Notes: generated from the letters alone by a model not told the origin. A DNA stretch of 64,000 bases from Ostrinia nubilalis (GCF_963855985.1 NC_087096.1:12710001-12774000); one strand, 5' to 3'. Counted from the stretch's first letter, positions 11,225-23,775 are shown. Made by a program: numbers and translations.

Positions 11225-11751
11225 GGCTGAGATGCACTACCTTATTTTAATAGTGACTATAACCATAACCGGTGGTTGTTTTATGGAGTTTGAAAGACTT
11301 GACTTATATTAAAGTTCTTTCCACCCCTCTTCACCGAACTGGTTTTCTCTCTGACTCCTTCCGTCTCCAGGCCATAAGGCTCTGGAACTCTCTGCCTGAA
11401 GAGACCAGGCAAGCGTCTAGTAAGTTTTCTTTTAAAAAATCTGTCCATAATCACTTCCTCCAAATGATTTCATCTTCATGAATTGTAATTTCAGTTTAAC
11501 TCAATCATCTATTTTATGTATGTATTTATTTATTATATATTTTATATATTATTTATGTATGTAGCATATTTGTTTTTGTTTTTCTTTCCTGCACTAGAAG
11601 TACCGCCAAACATTTTTTTTTTCTGCTCAACCCAAAGGTAAACTGGTCGAGAATGCTTTTTAGTGCATTAAGTTCGCCTTATGTACAAATTTATTTTGGC
11701 ATAAAAGTTTAAATAAATAAATAAATAAAGTTAAAGTAAGATGGTCCAGCC
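11225..11751. mobile_element. MITE family GGCTGAGTTGCACCA, copy 3, interrupted
   Basis: The left half (GGCTGAGATGCACTACC, ataaccggtgg, ttatggagtttga) lies at 11225-11308 and the right half (aaagttaaagtaagatgg) at 11729-11751. A non-LTR retrotransposon tail (11316-11730) separates the halves. The ends are the most diverged of the six copies, in keeping with an older insertion. Confidence 0.8.
11316..11730 (+). mobile_element. 5'-truncated non-LTR retrotransposon (Jockey/CR1-type tail) with TSD
   Basis: TTAAAGT occurs at both borders (11309-11315 and 11731-11737), giving a 7-bp target duplication. The plus strand encodes the last part of a pol protein (up to a stop at 11481) with the classic string SFRLQAIRLWNSLPEETRQ, typical of the C-terminal end of Jockey/CR1/R1-like reverse transcriptases. 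A 3' UTR of about 240 bp ends in an (AAAT)n tail. The fragment carries no RT catalytic core. The clade is inference from the WNSLP motif and tail. Confidence 0.8.
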
Positions 11752-14163
11752 ATAGTAAGTATCGAATTAAGTAGATGTCATCAAATCCACGGCACTTAGA
11801 ATTCTATAAAATATGTATTTGACAGGAGAGCGTTTTGAAAGCTTGAAAAGAAAAACGATTATTTAGTGCAGTTTTTAACTGATTATGATTTGCATTAAAA
11901 CAACAGATTCTAAGTTTGGTCGGGATTTTTTCACCAAACTACTTGATGCTCAAAAAAATCTACTACCTAGGCTGTGACTTCTTTTACTTATGTAAAGGTT
12001 ATCACACCTTTGCACTGCAAGGAAAGTAATTTTAATTCACTCGATACACTACATAAACAAGAGTATAAAAAACGTGGGAATTGTAATAAAATGCCAACAG
12101 AAGCTTAAAAAAGAACTACAGTTTGTATCACGCCATAAATTCGATGCGTTGCGTGAATTTACGTGCCTCCCAAATTTATTCGGATCGGGTGTAGTTTTGT
12201 GTGAAATCGTTGAAAAAACAACGGTCTGAATGAATTACTAAAGAAGTCTTACTAATGTGTGATGTTTAAATAACAACTCTATTACAACATGATACTATAA
12301 AAATCAATTTTAGTAAGATTTACCTTCTTTAATTTTATTCTTATTGCCTTTAATATAAATACATCATCATTATCTTCAGCCTTTTTTAGTACATACCAGA
12401 GACGGTCCTCAAAAACCTCCTCGGATACTCTTCCAACCTTACTTATTTGCGTTTCTGAATTGAAGATGGTTTTACTACCCTATCCCTATCTACCTTGAAT
12501 GGTGTCTCATTGCGCTTGCTAAGACTTCGGAAATGACGACACAATGTTTGCAGTCCATTTTACCACTGGCTGATAAAGAAACTTAACTGTAGGATAAAAA
12601 TAACTTTTGGTTTCAAAGTACTCGGATAGAGATATCTGGCAGATAAAGTTACCGGCATTAACCAAAACATTATAACTTAATCTTAATACTGTCCTTGATT
12701 CTTCTCTAAAACATTGCATTAGTTAAAAGCTTTCCAAATACGGAAATCCATCCATCATGCGAGCTGACATAATACCCTTAAATATTCTGGACTCATCATG
12801 CCCAAACCAAACCGTTCAATCCCGTTGAACTGCATAATGCATCGCGTCAACTCACGCGCTCCTAAACGGTGGTCAATAAAATGTCTCTCACGGTAAAAAA
12901 AATCTTCGGTGATCTCCCCTGCTTGGTATAGAATAGTTGATATGCGAAGCGAGCTCTGCCTATCACTCAGTATAGGATTCATAGCGCCGACTTCGGCTGA
13001 GGAAACAACTAATTATGCGCAATACATACGGTTATCACCTTTGGATCGCCAAATATTTGATGTTCATTACAAATTGATTGGTATCATCCACGCCTTTAGA
13101 AAAAGGGTGTAGATTGAAAAACAGATATTCGTTTTACCCTTCTAAGGAACGGAACCCTGAAACTGGTCAATTATTAATTTAAAGTTCTGCTACAAGTTAC
13201 AATTTCTAATTTCAAAGACACACACAACACCTGTCCTGTCGAAAACCACAGCACTGATAACATTCTACATCTTTCGTATACTTTCATGAATTACTTTTCA
13301 GCCTAAATTTCAGAGTTTTGTCTTGAAGGTGTGTCGTTTAATTTACAATCTTATTTTGGTAAATTATGTCCATCTTGCTGTTTATTCTTACCAACCGTAT
13401 ATCCCCATATCTGAGGAAATACAGCTCATTACGAGATCTGTGTGTATAACACCGTCTGTCTGTAAGTCACGTCTCTCGCCCATTAATACTTGTAGTAAGA
13501 AGGCAGGACGCAGGACATTCTGTTCCAGTAAAAAACAGCACAATAGAGAGCGTCGTAGGGATGCGGAGTATGTATGGTTGCTTGGTGCTATTTCTGTTAC
13601 GTAATTGACGGATATTGGTTTTTAGTTACATTAATATTATAAATGCAATAGGAACTTCGTCTATTTGATAGGTTTTATTTCTTCAATAATGAAAGAAGAT
13701 AAGTATACAAATCAAGTTAAATCTTAATATGAAAAACTAAAGTATCAATATCAAACGTCACGACCGTGTTTCAAATAGCAAGGTGATCTGTATACCTACA
13801 CTTTTATAGGAGAAATAAAACCGAATCCACACAGGCGAAGCTGGTATCATCCTCGTTTCGTTACAGGATTTCCACTCTCTCCAATTCACCAGAGGCAAAT
13901 GAAGGACCCACTCTCCTCATGCTGGCCAGACAGGTTGGGGACGAAGTCAGTAACTCGTAATTATTACTTATCTTCCAATGATTTGAAAATGTAACTACCA
14001 ATAGCTTTAAAATATACATAACCTACATAAACAGCCTGAAAGATTTTAATAAATGAACACCCACAAAATCTCCATCTAAAACACCGCATTGCAATTGGAG
14101 TAAACCGCTAGCACCAGTTGCAAGTGCATTTCAGTAGCACTAATATAAAAAAAATTAAATCAA
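11752..14163. other. No supported gene; one unusual pair of overlapping frames
   Basis: Mostly AT-rich DNA. At about 12755-13015 (minus) and 12909-13112 (plus) frames with mixed composition overlap antisense. The minus one reads like protein (a 75-residue frame with GEITEDFFYRERHF) but ends without splice signals or a recognised domain. I would not call it a gene on this evidence. Confidence 0.35.
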
Positions 14164-14212
14164 TGGGGGAACCTTATGTTCAGCAGTGGACTGACTGAAA
14201 TGATGATGATGA
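14164..14212 (+). repeat. RTE-like retrotransposon 3' tail, plus orientation
   Basis: 'ttatgttcagcagtggact' then 'tgaaatgatgatgatga' matches in reverse the 3' end of the RTE-like element at 3184-3245. It is only a fragment. Confidence 0.7.
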
Positions 14213-14290
14213 TCATGGTGTGGTGACTATTTGCACAAGGAGATGTCTAAAAAGTTTTCCATGCTATTTTATTTTCGTTCGTTCGTTCGT

Positions 14291-14403
14291 TTCAGCCAAA
14301 TGACGTCCACTGCTGGACAAAGGCCTCCCCCAAGGTTTTCCACAATGAACGGTCCTGCGCTGCCCGCATCCAGGCTCTTCCCGCGACCTTTACCAGATCG
14401 TCG
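14291..14403 (-). repeat. RTE-like retrotransposon 3' fragment, minus orientation
   Basis: 'gacgtccactgctggacaaa' and 'ggcctcccccaaggttttcc' through 'gacctttaccagatcgtcgg' match the 3' coding and UTR portion of the element at 3200-3310, at lower identity. It faces the fragment at 14164 across about 80 bp, and a (TTCG)n run lies just before it. Confidence 0.75.
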
Positions 14404-14838
14404 GATTTATTTTATTTTACCGCTGGAAAATCCTTTAATAAAGTCTAATCTGACATTGCCTTTCAACTAAGAACTTACCTATGATAAAATAAATAGAGTC
14501 ACTAACTAAACGACTCAATTTGGGCTTGTCAAATTATAATTCAACATTCAGTCCATCAGATGGTCGGTTTGTCAAGCTAGAGTGATCACTAAACACATAT
14601 TTAGTTACTTTATCAGCCATTGAACAAAGCGCTCGTTAATAATAATTAACTGAAGCTGTCATCTGTAAAACTAAATCGTGTGAACTGTAATCACGGCTGT
14701 GGAATATGAAACAGATGTTAGATCAAGGACTGGTGTATTAAATATGGCTGTATCTAATAATAGTAAAGAACGCCACAATATGGCTATGTTTGCCACTTAT
14801 TCATTGCAAAATTATAACTCAAACGCTTTTGAATAAAA
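14404..14838. other. No gene seen
   Basis: AT-rich DNA with no recognised feature. Confidence 0.4.
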
Positions 14839-15317
14839 GGACATCATCCATTTTGGTCCAAAATCAAAAGTGCCGGCCAAAAAATAAAAGTGCTGTATTC
14901 TGATAGAATGCAACCGCCTTAGCATTTATTACTATGGCACCAAAGCTGTAGCACCACTGTGCATCTTAGTATTTGAGTTCTAAAAATATATGAAACGACT
15001 GACTTTGATCTCAAATACTACAACGTACAGTGGTGCTACAGCTTTGGTGTCATAGTAACAAATGCTAAGGCGGACGTATTCTATCAGAATACAGCACTTT
15101 TTTTTTTATTGGCCGACACTTTTGATTTTGAACAAAAAATGTATGAATAGTCGATGACTTTTAGATCTCAAATACTCGACGCACAGTGGAGCTACGGCTT
15201 TGGTGCCTTAGTAACAAATGCTAAGGCAGACGTATTCTGTCAAAATACAGCACTTTCTTTTTGTTGGCCGGCACTTTTGATTTTGGACCAAAAATATATG
15301 AAACGTGGATGATGTCC
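14839..15317. repeat. Compound inverted and direct repeat element
   Basis: The outer ends ggacatcatcc (14839) and ggatgatgtcc (to 15317) are inverted. Inside them the block 'ccaaaatcaaaagtgccggc' to 'gcaccactgtgc' (14857-14963) occurs inverted at 15021-15134 and then a second time, in the same orientation as that, at 15185-15290. The pattern is one arm followed by two opposed arms. Shared words include 'atgctaaggcgga', 'gctacagctttggtg' and 'tcagaatacagcacttt'. It is probably a foldback DNA element with one arm duplicated. There is no coding capacity. Confidence 0.85.
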
Positions 15318-18300
15318 ACTACTACTAAGATATAAGCAATAAGATATGCTGCGCCTGCGACCTTCATACGCGTGAAAATGGTTTACATTTTTTTGCTTCT
15401 GCTCGTACGTGTAGTCCTCTGAATAAATGGACCATCCAGCAAAAAAAATCATTTCTCAAATCAAACCAGTAGTTTCTGAGATTAGAGCATTCAACTCGGT
15501 TTAACAAAGAAACTCGGCTGGTTTATATTAATAAAAAAATATAGAAATACTAGTACATTATTTATTTTTAAATAAATTTTTATTTTAAATACAGATTACC
15601 ATCTGCAAATACTCTGACATTGTCCTCAAAAGGTTTGGTATGTTGGTAACTATGACCTGTCACCAGTATGTATAGTTTTGATTGACACACAATAAGTCAG
15701 AAGTTGTACTAAAACTAGAACAAAATGTTACAAGGGCTGGATATATTACGAGTTCAATACAACTCGTAACTAACACATGTAAAAATATACTCAACATGGC
15801 ACATGTAAATCGAATAGCTTGTAGATTTTATCAAACGTTATGTAATACAAATTGCAATACTTACTTTTATTCTTGTATCTGTTTGAAGTTACAGCCACTT
15901 TAAAATACGGCGCGGCGTTCTAACAAATAGAGTCAAACTTGTACAATCTAAGAAGAAATTGTTTCTGAAATTTGCAGATTATTATTACCATAATATTCAT
16001 TTGTTAGATTATCATACGACAAATTCAAAGATTGGATGATAAACTATCTAATAGAATTAGAGAACAAGTAAGATTAGAATGAATTATTATAACTCTGCAG
16101 TCATTCATTAGGTATCATTTAACAACTTAGAAGTAATATTAATGTCTGTTTATAAAATCCTTGGACTTTATCAGTTCCCATCGGAGGCGTGTCTGCCGAC
16201 AATTACATTAGACACGGCCTTCTTAGATGCGATTACAAAAATGTGCGCGTACGCAACTGTTTTGGCAATGTGGCGGCCATGCCGGCTGGTGTTCGATGTG
16301 AACGATTTATTTATAGACATTAGTCGTTCGCGGTTAAATATTTCTATAAAAACATACCTACCTATCATGTCTATTAAATAAAGTTTTAATATGTAAGCAT
16401 TTTTACTAAAGTTAGGACATGTATGGAGAGTTGGGCATGTTATGTCGGATTTATTTATCTCCTCTTTCTCATTTTTGTAGCCAGTACCTAGTGCAGTAAA
16501 GTTCTTGAAAATAAGATCTTATTACAAACTATAAGACGAGAGGCTAAAATTAGTTCTGTTTAAGTATCAGGTAAAAAACTGCAGTCTAAATTAAAGCTGT
16601 AACAAATACTATTGCATAGAACATAGTTCTATCTCCTATAGCTTTTTGCTTTTCCTTCATGATCATTCTGATTTCCTTATAAACGTTCTTGATAGTTTGG
16701 AATCCTACTATACCAACTGAGCTTATCTTACTTTCTTTATTAAGGCCTCGACCACATTACAACTATTTAGCATCAACCGTAGCATAATAAGCCCATTTAC
16801 ATAGTAGTAATAGTGGTAGTGGCATGAATAGTAAAACAGATAGAGATGTAAGCAATTCTCAACTTTATTTCTAATGCTGTAGACATGTTTGGCTACTGTA
16901 TCGTTTGTTATATTCTTTATAGCTACTTCTTTGAATGATGTTCTTCTGTTAGTACACCTTCAGAGATACTCATCTGATTGCTAAATTATCGCCTGATTGT
17001 AAAGATAAGTACAGACGACGGCACACTAAGATTATTCTTACGGATCTTATTTAATTGTAATAGATGCTATTTTGCAGCAATAATGTAAATATATTCTGAT
17101 GTGCTGTGGACTGTACGCTAAAGTAAGATTGGTAGTGCAAATATAAAAGTAACTTGTAATTAATGCAGTAATGCTAATCGAAGACCTCTCGAAGGACTAC
17201 TGTTTAATGTTTTCTTCTTGCTCACTCGTAAAAAGGAGATTATCATTAATCTCCATGTTGTATGTCTCTACAAGCATTCGACCGACATTTGTCCCAAAGC
17301 TTTAGATTCAGGTTTAGAAGTACAATTTGATAGTTTGTTTTTCTAGGCAGTTGCCACTTTAGCTTCATGAAATTCAGTTTTTTATCAGCGCTCCTAATTT
17401 CGATTACATCTAAAATTAGAAAAAACTAGATTCCTAATAGGTCCTTTCTCGAACAATTAACGAAGTAGGAGTCTCCATAAAATTCAACACAAAGTACATG
17501 ATACAAAACTCAAGTTACCCTAAAAATAATTTCGTAACTACTAATAAATCCACACGCCATTCACTTCCATCGGAAACAATGACTGTCTGTCTGTCTGTCT
17601 GTCGTAAAAATAATTCCATTATTATAATTAGGACGGCCCGTGTTATTTCCTCCACTGAAATAGTTTAATGCTCTCCCTACGGATTCCTTGCTTGATTAGT
17701 TCTGCTTTGTATGTTCTTAATTAGCTGATGTCATGTTAATTTCTGTTTTGCCTGTGATGTTATTTTCTGTTTTAATGATGGTTTTTCAGTTTGGATAAAT
17801 TTTAACTATGTTCGTGTTTTTGCTTTGAATCATGGTTTCTTTTGCCTTATGCTTTTAAATTTTTAACATAATGTACTTTTATTTTGTACTTAAGAGTTTT
17901 AGAGTTGAATTCTCGCAATGAACAATGAAAAGTCGCGTTCGATACCTAGTTGGGTCACACAAATTGAAAATTAAAAAAAGCTATGTGTAGTGTATAATGA
18001 TTTTATGTCAGTTAGAATAAATCATACTATAATTAACCCTCAAATTAACCACAAAAAAGTTTTTATGATTCAAAGAGCACAGAAACTCTGTTCAATCAGA
18101 TTGAGCATAAAGTAGAGCTTAAAAGCAGAGCTTAAAGTAAGATATTATGACAATTGGAAGTGAAAGCAAAATATATGAAAGATTAATAAAATGAAATTGC
18201 TAAAAGTATTCAAATATTTGCTTGTTTCGTTCCTACCATTTAATTCACTTTTTTTATTCATTCACAAATCGAACGAAAATACCGCTCGAAATATTCCGTG

Positions 18301-20084
18301 CGCCGGCATAACTCACCGCTACCGCTCCACGCATGGTGCGTTAAAATATTGAACTAGACTTGAATAAACAAAAACACTCGAGCGGTTTATTTGTCGTACA
18401 TGTTTTCTGTTTGCTCCAAGTCACTCTTGACAAACATTGATAGCTGTTCATTCACTTTTATTAAGTACTTTAAAAATCAATACGGCCTAGACGAAGAGTT
18501 GTTTTTTACCCACATGATTTCAAAATTACATAAAAAACCGTCGCAGTCTCGCAGATTAAAAAAATAAACACTTTTCCATAATTCCATACTACTTTAGCAA
18601 GTTCATTAGATAACAGATTTGAATTTTATGTACCTACTCTTAGCAGCTATTGTAGGTAGAGCTCATAATTTTACACTCTTAAAATTCCAAGAAATAACGT
18701 CCACAGAGAGCTTTTTATATGAAAACATACTTGACAATTATTAAAAAATACCTATGCCTTGTTTCGGCTTCTCTTACTTTGGAGAAACGATGTTATAATT
18801 CCGTTAATTACTTTTCGAGACACTTCGAATGGTCTGAATTCTGTGTTTTGTAGTTTTAGTAATTACGCCTCTATGTGGCAATAATTATTTTAGTTCTTAT
18901 AAAAGTCTTAAGATTCCGATTTGTCTCATATTTTCTTTACGCCCTTCAGAACTGGCTGGAAATAAGCATTTGAAAAAGGGCACCATAAAATAATAAACAC
19001 GAATTTTAATTTGGAATTCGAGTTTTTGATAGGATTTGTAGTACTGGCTGGCTACATTGACGTAAGCCATAGAGAAAAAATAATTTCAAATATGTATTTA
19101 AAAATGGAACACGAAAGAAAAACTAAAATCAGAATGTGAGATTCAAAATTTCAAATGTGGAAACCGTTCGTTTTGAGTAAACAAAACATTTACGGAAAAC
19201 AAAATGATTGGGATTTTTTAATTTCTACTTGAGGTCATACGAGATTAAACTACAATATAATAGTCCAAACAAAAGCAATAATAACTTGATCGACAACATG
19301 CATGATGAGAAAATCGATTAAAACACAATTAATCGTTTCCATTTAAGTTTGGAACAGTTTAAATTAATAGTTCCTGTATTTATTTTGAGAGGGAAGTCAT
19401 ATACAGAGTAATAGAGCCATCCCTCGGTGCGATCTCCCCCAAATTAATAACCCCTATCAATTGAGCGTTAAATATGTAAATAAAATTACCGAAAATAACC
19501 ACGCCAGCAGTATGACGGCTGAAGGGTAGCCATAAGTCTTTATTAATATTCGACGATAATCGTTAAATTGGTATGTTTTGAAAATATACAAAAAAAATGC
19601 TAAGGAATGGTAGAGGACTATGCTGGTCGAATCCCTATTAACCTTACTCAGGTAATAATTTTAATTTTTTAAGGCATGATTTCGAACTCCGCTGCAGGCA
19701 GTAGTGTATGTAATGGTATGATCCCTTTCACTTATTATTTCAACAAAAATTTTAGTTTATGATACATTCAAATAAAGTTAATATGATTGTTCTTGTAAGT
19801 CTCATAATTATCCAAAATCATGCCACCCTACACTGTAACCCTATGCAGCGCGCGCTGCCAACCAATTAACGGCGGAATCTTTGTATCGGGTTACACAATT
19901 TTTGTGGCGCGTCTTGCCTCGCTTGTTTCAACGTAATATCACTGGATACTATTGTATTTTTTGTCTTAAATAATTTATCATTATGTGTAGCTCGGTGGCG
20001 GTAGTTTTTAGAGCGATAATCGATCCTAACTACAGTCTTAAAGTAGCTACAGTTTGTGTTTGTGACGAGATTTAGAAAAACACT
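15318..20084. other. No gene seen
   Basis: About 4.8 kb of AT-rich DNA without recognised genes. A (GTCT)n microsatellite lies at 17581-17603. The frame at 16142-16381 is slightly GC-richer than its surroundings but has no recognised domain and is open on both strands. Confidence 0.4.
17581..17603 (+). repeat. (GTCT)n microsatellite
   Basis: Five perfect GTCT units. In this window such runs otherwise sit at the head of Helitron-like elements, but no matching tail is seen here. Confidence 0.8.
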
Positions 20085-20185
20085 TCCGTGGATCGCGGTG
20101 GAAAGTTTTGCTGTCTTGATCAGAGCCCAGGAAAGGTCCTGGGTTCCATTCCCAGTGGGAAGCAGAAATTGGAAAATTACTTTAT
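20085..20185 (+). mobile_element. tRNA-derived SINE fragment
   Basis: A box-like 'tggatcgcggtgg' (about 20088-20100) is followed about 45 nt later by B box-like GGTTCCATTCC inside 'ggtcctgggttccattccca'. The spacing fits a Pol III promoter of tRNA origin, but no cloverleaf can be drawn, so it is not a tRNA gene. The body end is not clear. Confidence 0.45.
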
Positions 20186-20654
20186 GCATATGATTCAACT
20201 CGTAGATTTAATCTAGACAGCTTTAAGTAATTGAATTGTCAGAAAAAGTCAGTCCTTCGAAGAGCACTTTATAAATGGTCGATACCATTGAGTATTATCA
20301 GATGCTTAACTAAATTAAATAATACATAAAATCTGACATTAGAGTTTTGATCTCAATTCATTCGTAGCCCACAGAAGAAAAAGAAAGTCACGACAGAAGC
20401 TTTTCCTTTGAATGAAAATGATACCAAAATTATATCCATCGCTTTACTTTTAGTTGTATAAAAGTCAAAGAAGTTGTTATATTATACAACTCCACAGTTG
20501 TAGAATAGATGTCTATGCCCTGCAGTGTTACGGTTACGTGACATGTTTGACTTGATTTTCTTTATCTTAAATATAAACGGCTTATCGTCTTTTATCCCAG
20601 TTCCAATACGTTTGTTTTGCTTTACATCATATTATCAAATATCAAACATCTTAA
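20186..20654. other. No gene seen
   Basis: AT-rich DNA with no recognised feature. Confidence 0.4.
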
Positions 20655-20785
20655 AGGTTCGGCCAAACCAATGCGATCACACGCGATCAACTGGCGTGCA
20701 GCGATGGCGACCAGACTTAAATGCATTGATCGCCATCGCTGCACGCCGGATGATCGCGTGTGATCGCGTTGGTTTGGCCGAACCT
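20655..20785. mobile_element. Palindromic MITE with TAA target duplication
   Basis: Arms start AGGTTCGGCCAAACCAATGC and end with the reverse complement. Inner parts (gcgatcacacgcgatca, ggcgtgcagcgatggcga) also pair, leaving a centre of about 20 bp. TAA flanks both ends (20652-20654, 20786-20788). The arms are GC-rich compared with the surroundings. The TSD fits a PIF/Harbinger-type element. Confidence 0.85.
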
Positions 20786-21266
20786 TAAGCCGAACAAAAG
20801 AAAACAACATAAAAATCCGAACTAGGCCTTTCTTATTTCGGAAAAACTACAAATTGACAACACTAACATTTGATTTAACAACTACGGTAGTCAATTGTGT
20901 GACTTTTTTAATTTTTATTTTAATTTAAAAGGAAAAAGTCATGTAAATTGCTGTTAAAAAAATCGTGCAAGGCTGTAGCGTGGCAACGCTACTACACTGT
21001 GTTATATAAATCGCGTCGAATGAAGCGTCACATAATTGGTATCGAACTTCACTTTTGCAAGTTCGTTTGATTCTCAATTATTAATTATTTACTTTATCAA
21101 CATCAGACCATTAGTCAATCTATCTCTCTTGATTTGACAGAAGCAAATGGAGTATTTGGGCTACACGCCCCACAAGACGGGTTGAGGAGGCCATGTTCGC
21201 ATATTTGTCCTTTAGTCGCCCACGGAATTTAATATACATTATAGAGGATCCTTTAGACATCTCTAA
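20786..21266. other. No gene seen
   Basis: AT-rich spacer between two MITEs. Confidence 0.4.
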
Positions 21267-21401
21267 GGGCCCTCGCCCACGGTCTCGCTACTAACGCGCG
21301 TTAGTCGCATTTGCAACGCACTACAGAAGTGAACAAGTGATGCCAACGCGCTACAGCAGCGCGACTGCATCGCTACAAAAAGTCGTCGTGGGCGAGGGCC
21401 C
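21267..21401. mobile_element. MITE with GGGCCCTCGCCCACG ends
   Basis: 15-bp inverted ends GGGCCCTCGCCCACG / CGTGGGCGAGGGCCC are perfect. TAA lies on both sides (21264-21266 and 21402-21404). The interior is GC-rich and rich in cgcg words (ctaacgcgcgttagtcgc), with partial internal symmetry. The right-hand TAA is at the same time the left-hand TAA of the next element. It has no coding capacity. Confidence 0.85.
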
Positions 21402-21404
21402 TAA

Positions 21405-21580
21405 GAGTAGGCGCACACCGTTGATTTTTAGTTGGCCGATAGTTGCGCCCGATTTTAAATTGTATGAAGAATCGGCCAAATCGAATCGGCGTAGTTTGCG
21501 CACTCCCATTACATGCTCATACTGATCAACTGCCCGATTAAACTATCGGCCGACGAAAAATCAACGGTGTGCGCCTACTC
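21405..21580. mobile_element. MITE family GAGTAGGCGCACACCG, copy 1
   Basis: Inverted ends GAGTAGGCGCACACCGTTGA.../...TCAACGGTGTGCGCCTACTC extend to about 45 bp (through ggccgatagtt). The interior has 'cgattttaaattgt' and 'tgatcaactgcccga'. TAA flanks both ends (21402-21404 and 21581-21583). A second copy lies inverted at 28187-28361. Confidence 0.9.
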
Positions 21581-21914
21581 TAAAAGTAAGTCCATTGACT
21601 GTTAGTGTCAAATGCCTGTCGCAAAAGATTACTAACAATTTCGTTTCTATTTTTCAGCAAAGAGCGAAAAACGAAAGTTCTTTCTTTAAGTCCCTTTGAT
21701 TCGGGAAAGATACTCAACAGGTGGCTGTTCCGAAAGGCCTAACATTTACCTCGTAAGACTATCGTCCATCTACATTTCTAGACCTTTTTGAGCCTTTTGC
21801 TAATCAATTCAATCTATCTCTATTTAGAATTCTTATGTGCCTAGGATTCAGGAGATATCTCAACGGTTAGGTCTTTCAATTTGTAAGTTGAAAAACGGCT
21901 TAGCCAAACTTTAA
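21581..21914. other. No gene seen
   Basis: Spacer between MITEs. Confidence 0.4.
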
Positions 21915-22026
21915 GGCTGGGTTGCACCATCATTCTTTGACAAACGTCAAAAATCTGACAAACTCCATACATAATACGCCGGTTATCATTATATTTACGG
22001 TCAAAGTTAGGTGGTGCAACTCAGCC
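21915..22026. mobile_element. MITE family GGCTGAGTTGCACCA, copy 4
   Basis: Ends GGCTGGGTTGCACCA and TGGTGCAACTCAGCC with TAA on both sides (21912-21914, 22027-22029). Core 'caaaaatctgacaaactcca' and 'cgccggtta' match the family. Confidence 0.9.
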
Positions 22027-22204
22027 TAAATGACAGACTTTTGACGTTTGCCAAAGTTAATGTAAGGTCATTCTATGTATAGGTTCCATAAATGTAGTAG
22101 TAACTCTTGTCTCTATTTGGTTCACACTACAACCGTTGAATGATTTTTAATTAATTTTGATAACTTTTATTGTTTCATCAAGAATTATAATTAAGAGGTG
22201 CTGT

Positions 22205-22245
22205 AGACTTATACGCACGCGGGTAAAGCCACGGTAGAAGCTAGT
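22205..22245 (+). repeat. Helitron-like 3' end fragment
   Basis: 'acgcacgcgggtaaagcca' followed by 'gaagctagt' matches the GC-rich CTAGT tail of Helitron-like elements elsewhere in the window. The body is missing or too diverged to see. Confidence 0.5.
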
Positions 22246-22447
22246 AAATCAGGAAATTACTCTGTCAACTACATAATCGATGAATCTTGTTTTTCATTTC
22301 AAGATGTTTCAAGTTTGTATAGCCGGATCTATAAATATTTAGAAAGACTCCAATGACATATTGACGTTATCACCCTGATAAGGTGATCCCCATCCATCAT
22401 TAGCTGATATCGATGCTATGCGGTACGTTGCTCAATGCTGCTTTATG

Positions 22448-22955
22448 TACAGGCGACAGCATGAAACTAGTACTTAAATAATGAATCGTTAGTTGATTTC
22501 GACCCTTATTATTAAAGATATTGAGACTTAAATCAGTTGAGAAAGTTGTCATTTTGTGCTAGGTTGACGTTATGTCGAACTCGCCACTGCAAACAGTGGT
22601 CTACAATAGTCTACATGCACATTAGTTTTGATTTTCTCGTATTAACTACTTTTTTTGTTCACAGGTAAGTTTCATCCTACTATCACTTGGTGACTAAGTA
22701 AGTAGGTACCAATCAGCGTCAAATAGTACGTGACACCCAACGTAGCCAAAATCTTCGCAACATATCTTTGTAACAATACAACGTTGTCAACTTTTTGGCA
22801 ATTTTGGGAGTCAAGAACTATTTGACGCTGACCGTACAGGCGACAGCACATGAAACTAGCTCAAAATTACAATCCGTCAGTTGTTTTTTATCTTTATTAC
22901 TAGAGATATAAAGACAAAAATCAGTTAATAAACTTGTCAATTTGCGGTAGGTGTA
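22448..22955 (+). repeat. Diverged direct duplication (two units of about 120 bp)
   Basis: The unit starting 'gtacaggcgacagca..tga' and ending 'aaatcagtt.a.aaa.ttgtca' then 'gtaggt'-like occurs at 22448-22563 and at 22834-22950. A MITE (22714-22830) lies directly before the second unit. It is probably two copies of one dispersed repeat. Confidence 0.65.
22714..22830. mobile_element. MITE with CAGCGTCAAATAGT ends
   Basis: Inverted ends CAGCGTCAAATAGTACGTGA / tcaagaactatttgacgctg extend with mismatches to about 45 bp (cccaa..tagccaaaa). No clear target duplication is visible. It has no coding capacity. Confidence 0.75.
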
Positions 22956-23737
22956 TGTGCTGTTGATTGTACTTATGTACGCAGCAAATGTTGACGCTCA
23001 ATATCAGTACTTCGGTAGACAACTGGGCACCAATCTTATCTTTTGTTTTAGTCGCAACGTTCCTGTAAATGGGTGAACAGATTAACAACATTCCAATTGC
23101 GCAACCCTTTTGGATTGTTTTACCAAACTTAGTACCTAATTTGCCTTTGCCTTGTGTAACTAAAAGTTGGAAATGAGTTAGGTCATCCATGATCCGCTTT
23201 CTACTTGAGAAAGAATTTTAAAAATAGGTTCTGTAGTTCCAGATATTAGTTCCTTCCTACAAACAAACTCTAAAATTTACAAAGGTTATATAGAGATTTC
23301 TGTCACACAGTGAGGTCTCCTTTTTGCATTGTTATTTGTGCCATTTGACTTTGTTTTTGTTATACTTATTCTTAAAGTATCAACATAAAATGTCCGAAAT
23401 GGGTTTTAAACTAAATAGAAAATTAAATGTAATAAACATAAAATTAGGATCCTGTTTCTAGTAGATAATACCTACTGATCAAAGTGTCAAACAGTTTTAA
23501 ATTCGATATGAATAACCGCAAATATAAAACCAACTCGACTTGGATTTCGTATAGATTTTTATCAAGGCTTGTCAGCTGCTACGATTGCGGTTTACCAACA
23601 ATATAACAAAGGATTGGAGCCAATATTGAAGGAGCGAACCAATTTAACACAGCAAAGAATCATTAAACTATAGCTTGAATAGACTCGATAAACAATATTT
23701 CTAACACAAAAACTATTTCAATTTTGTGTCTTAGAAC
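22956..23737. other. No gene seen
   Basis: AT-rich DNA; the short frames show no recognised domain. Confidence 0.4.
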
Positions 23738-23775
23738 GAAATTCACGCGGGAGCAGCCGCGGGTAAAAGCTAGTT
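23738..23775 (+). repeat. Helitron-like 3' end fragment
   Basis: 'aaattcacgcgggagcagcc' then 'gcgggtaaaagctagt': the GC-rich hairpin and CTAGT end matching the elements at 50559 and 56884. Confidence 0.6.

Noticed and set aside
12755..13112. Overlapping antisense frames that look protein-like
   Set aside because: Both strands are open, lengths are under 80 codons, and no family is recognised. A homology search would be needed to revive it.
20105..20170. Second tRNA gene
   Set aside because: A- and B-box-like words are present, but the stems do not pair and the B box has a mismatch. I called it a SINE fragment.
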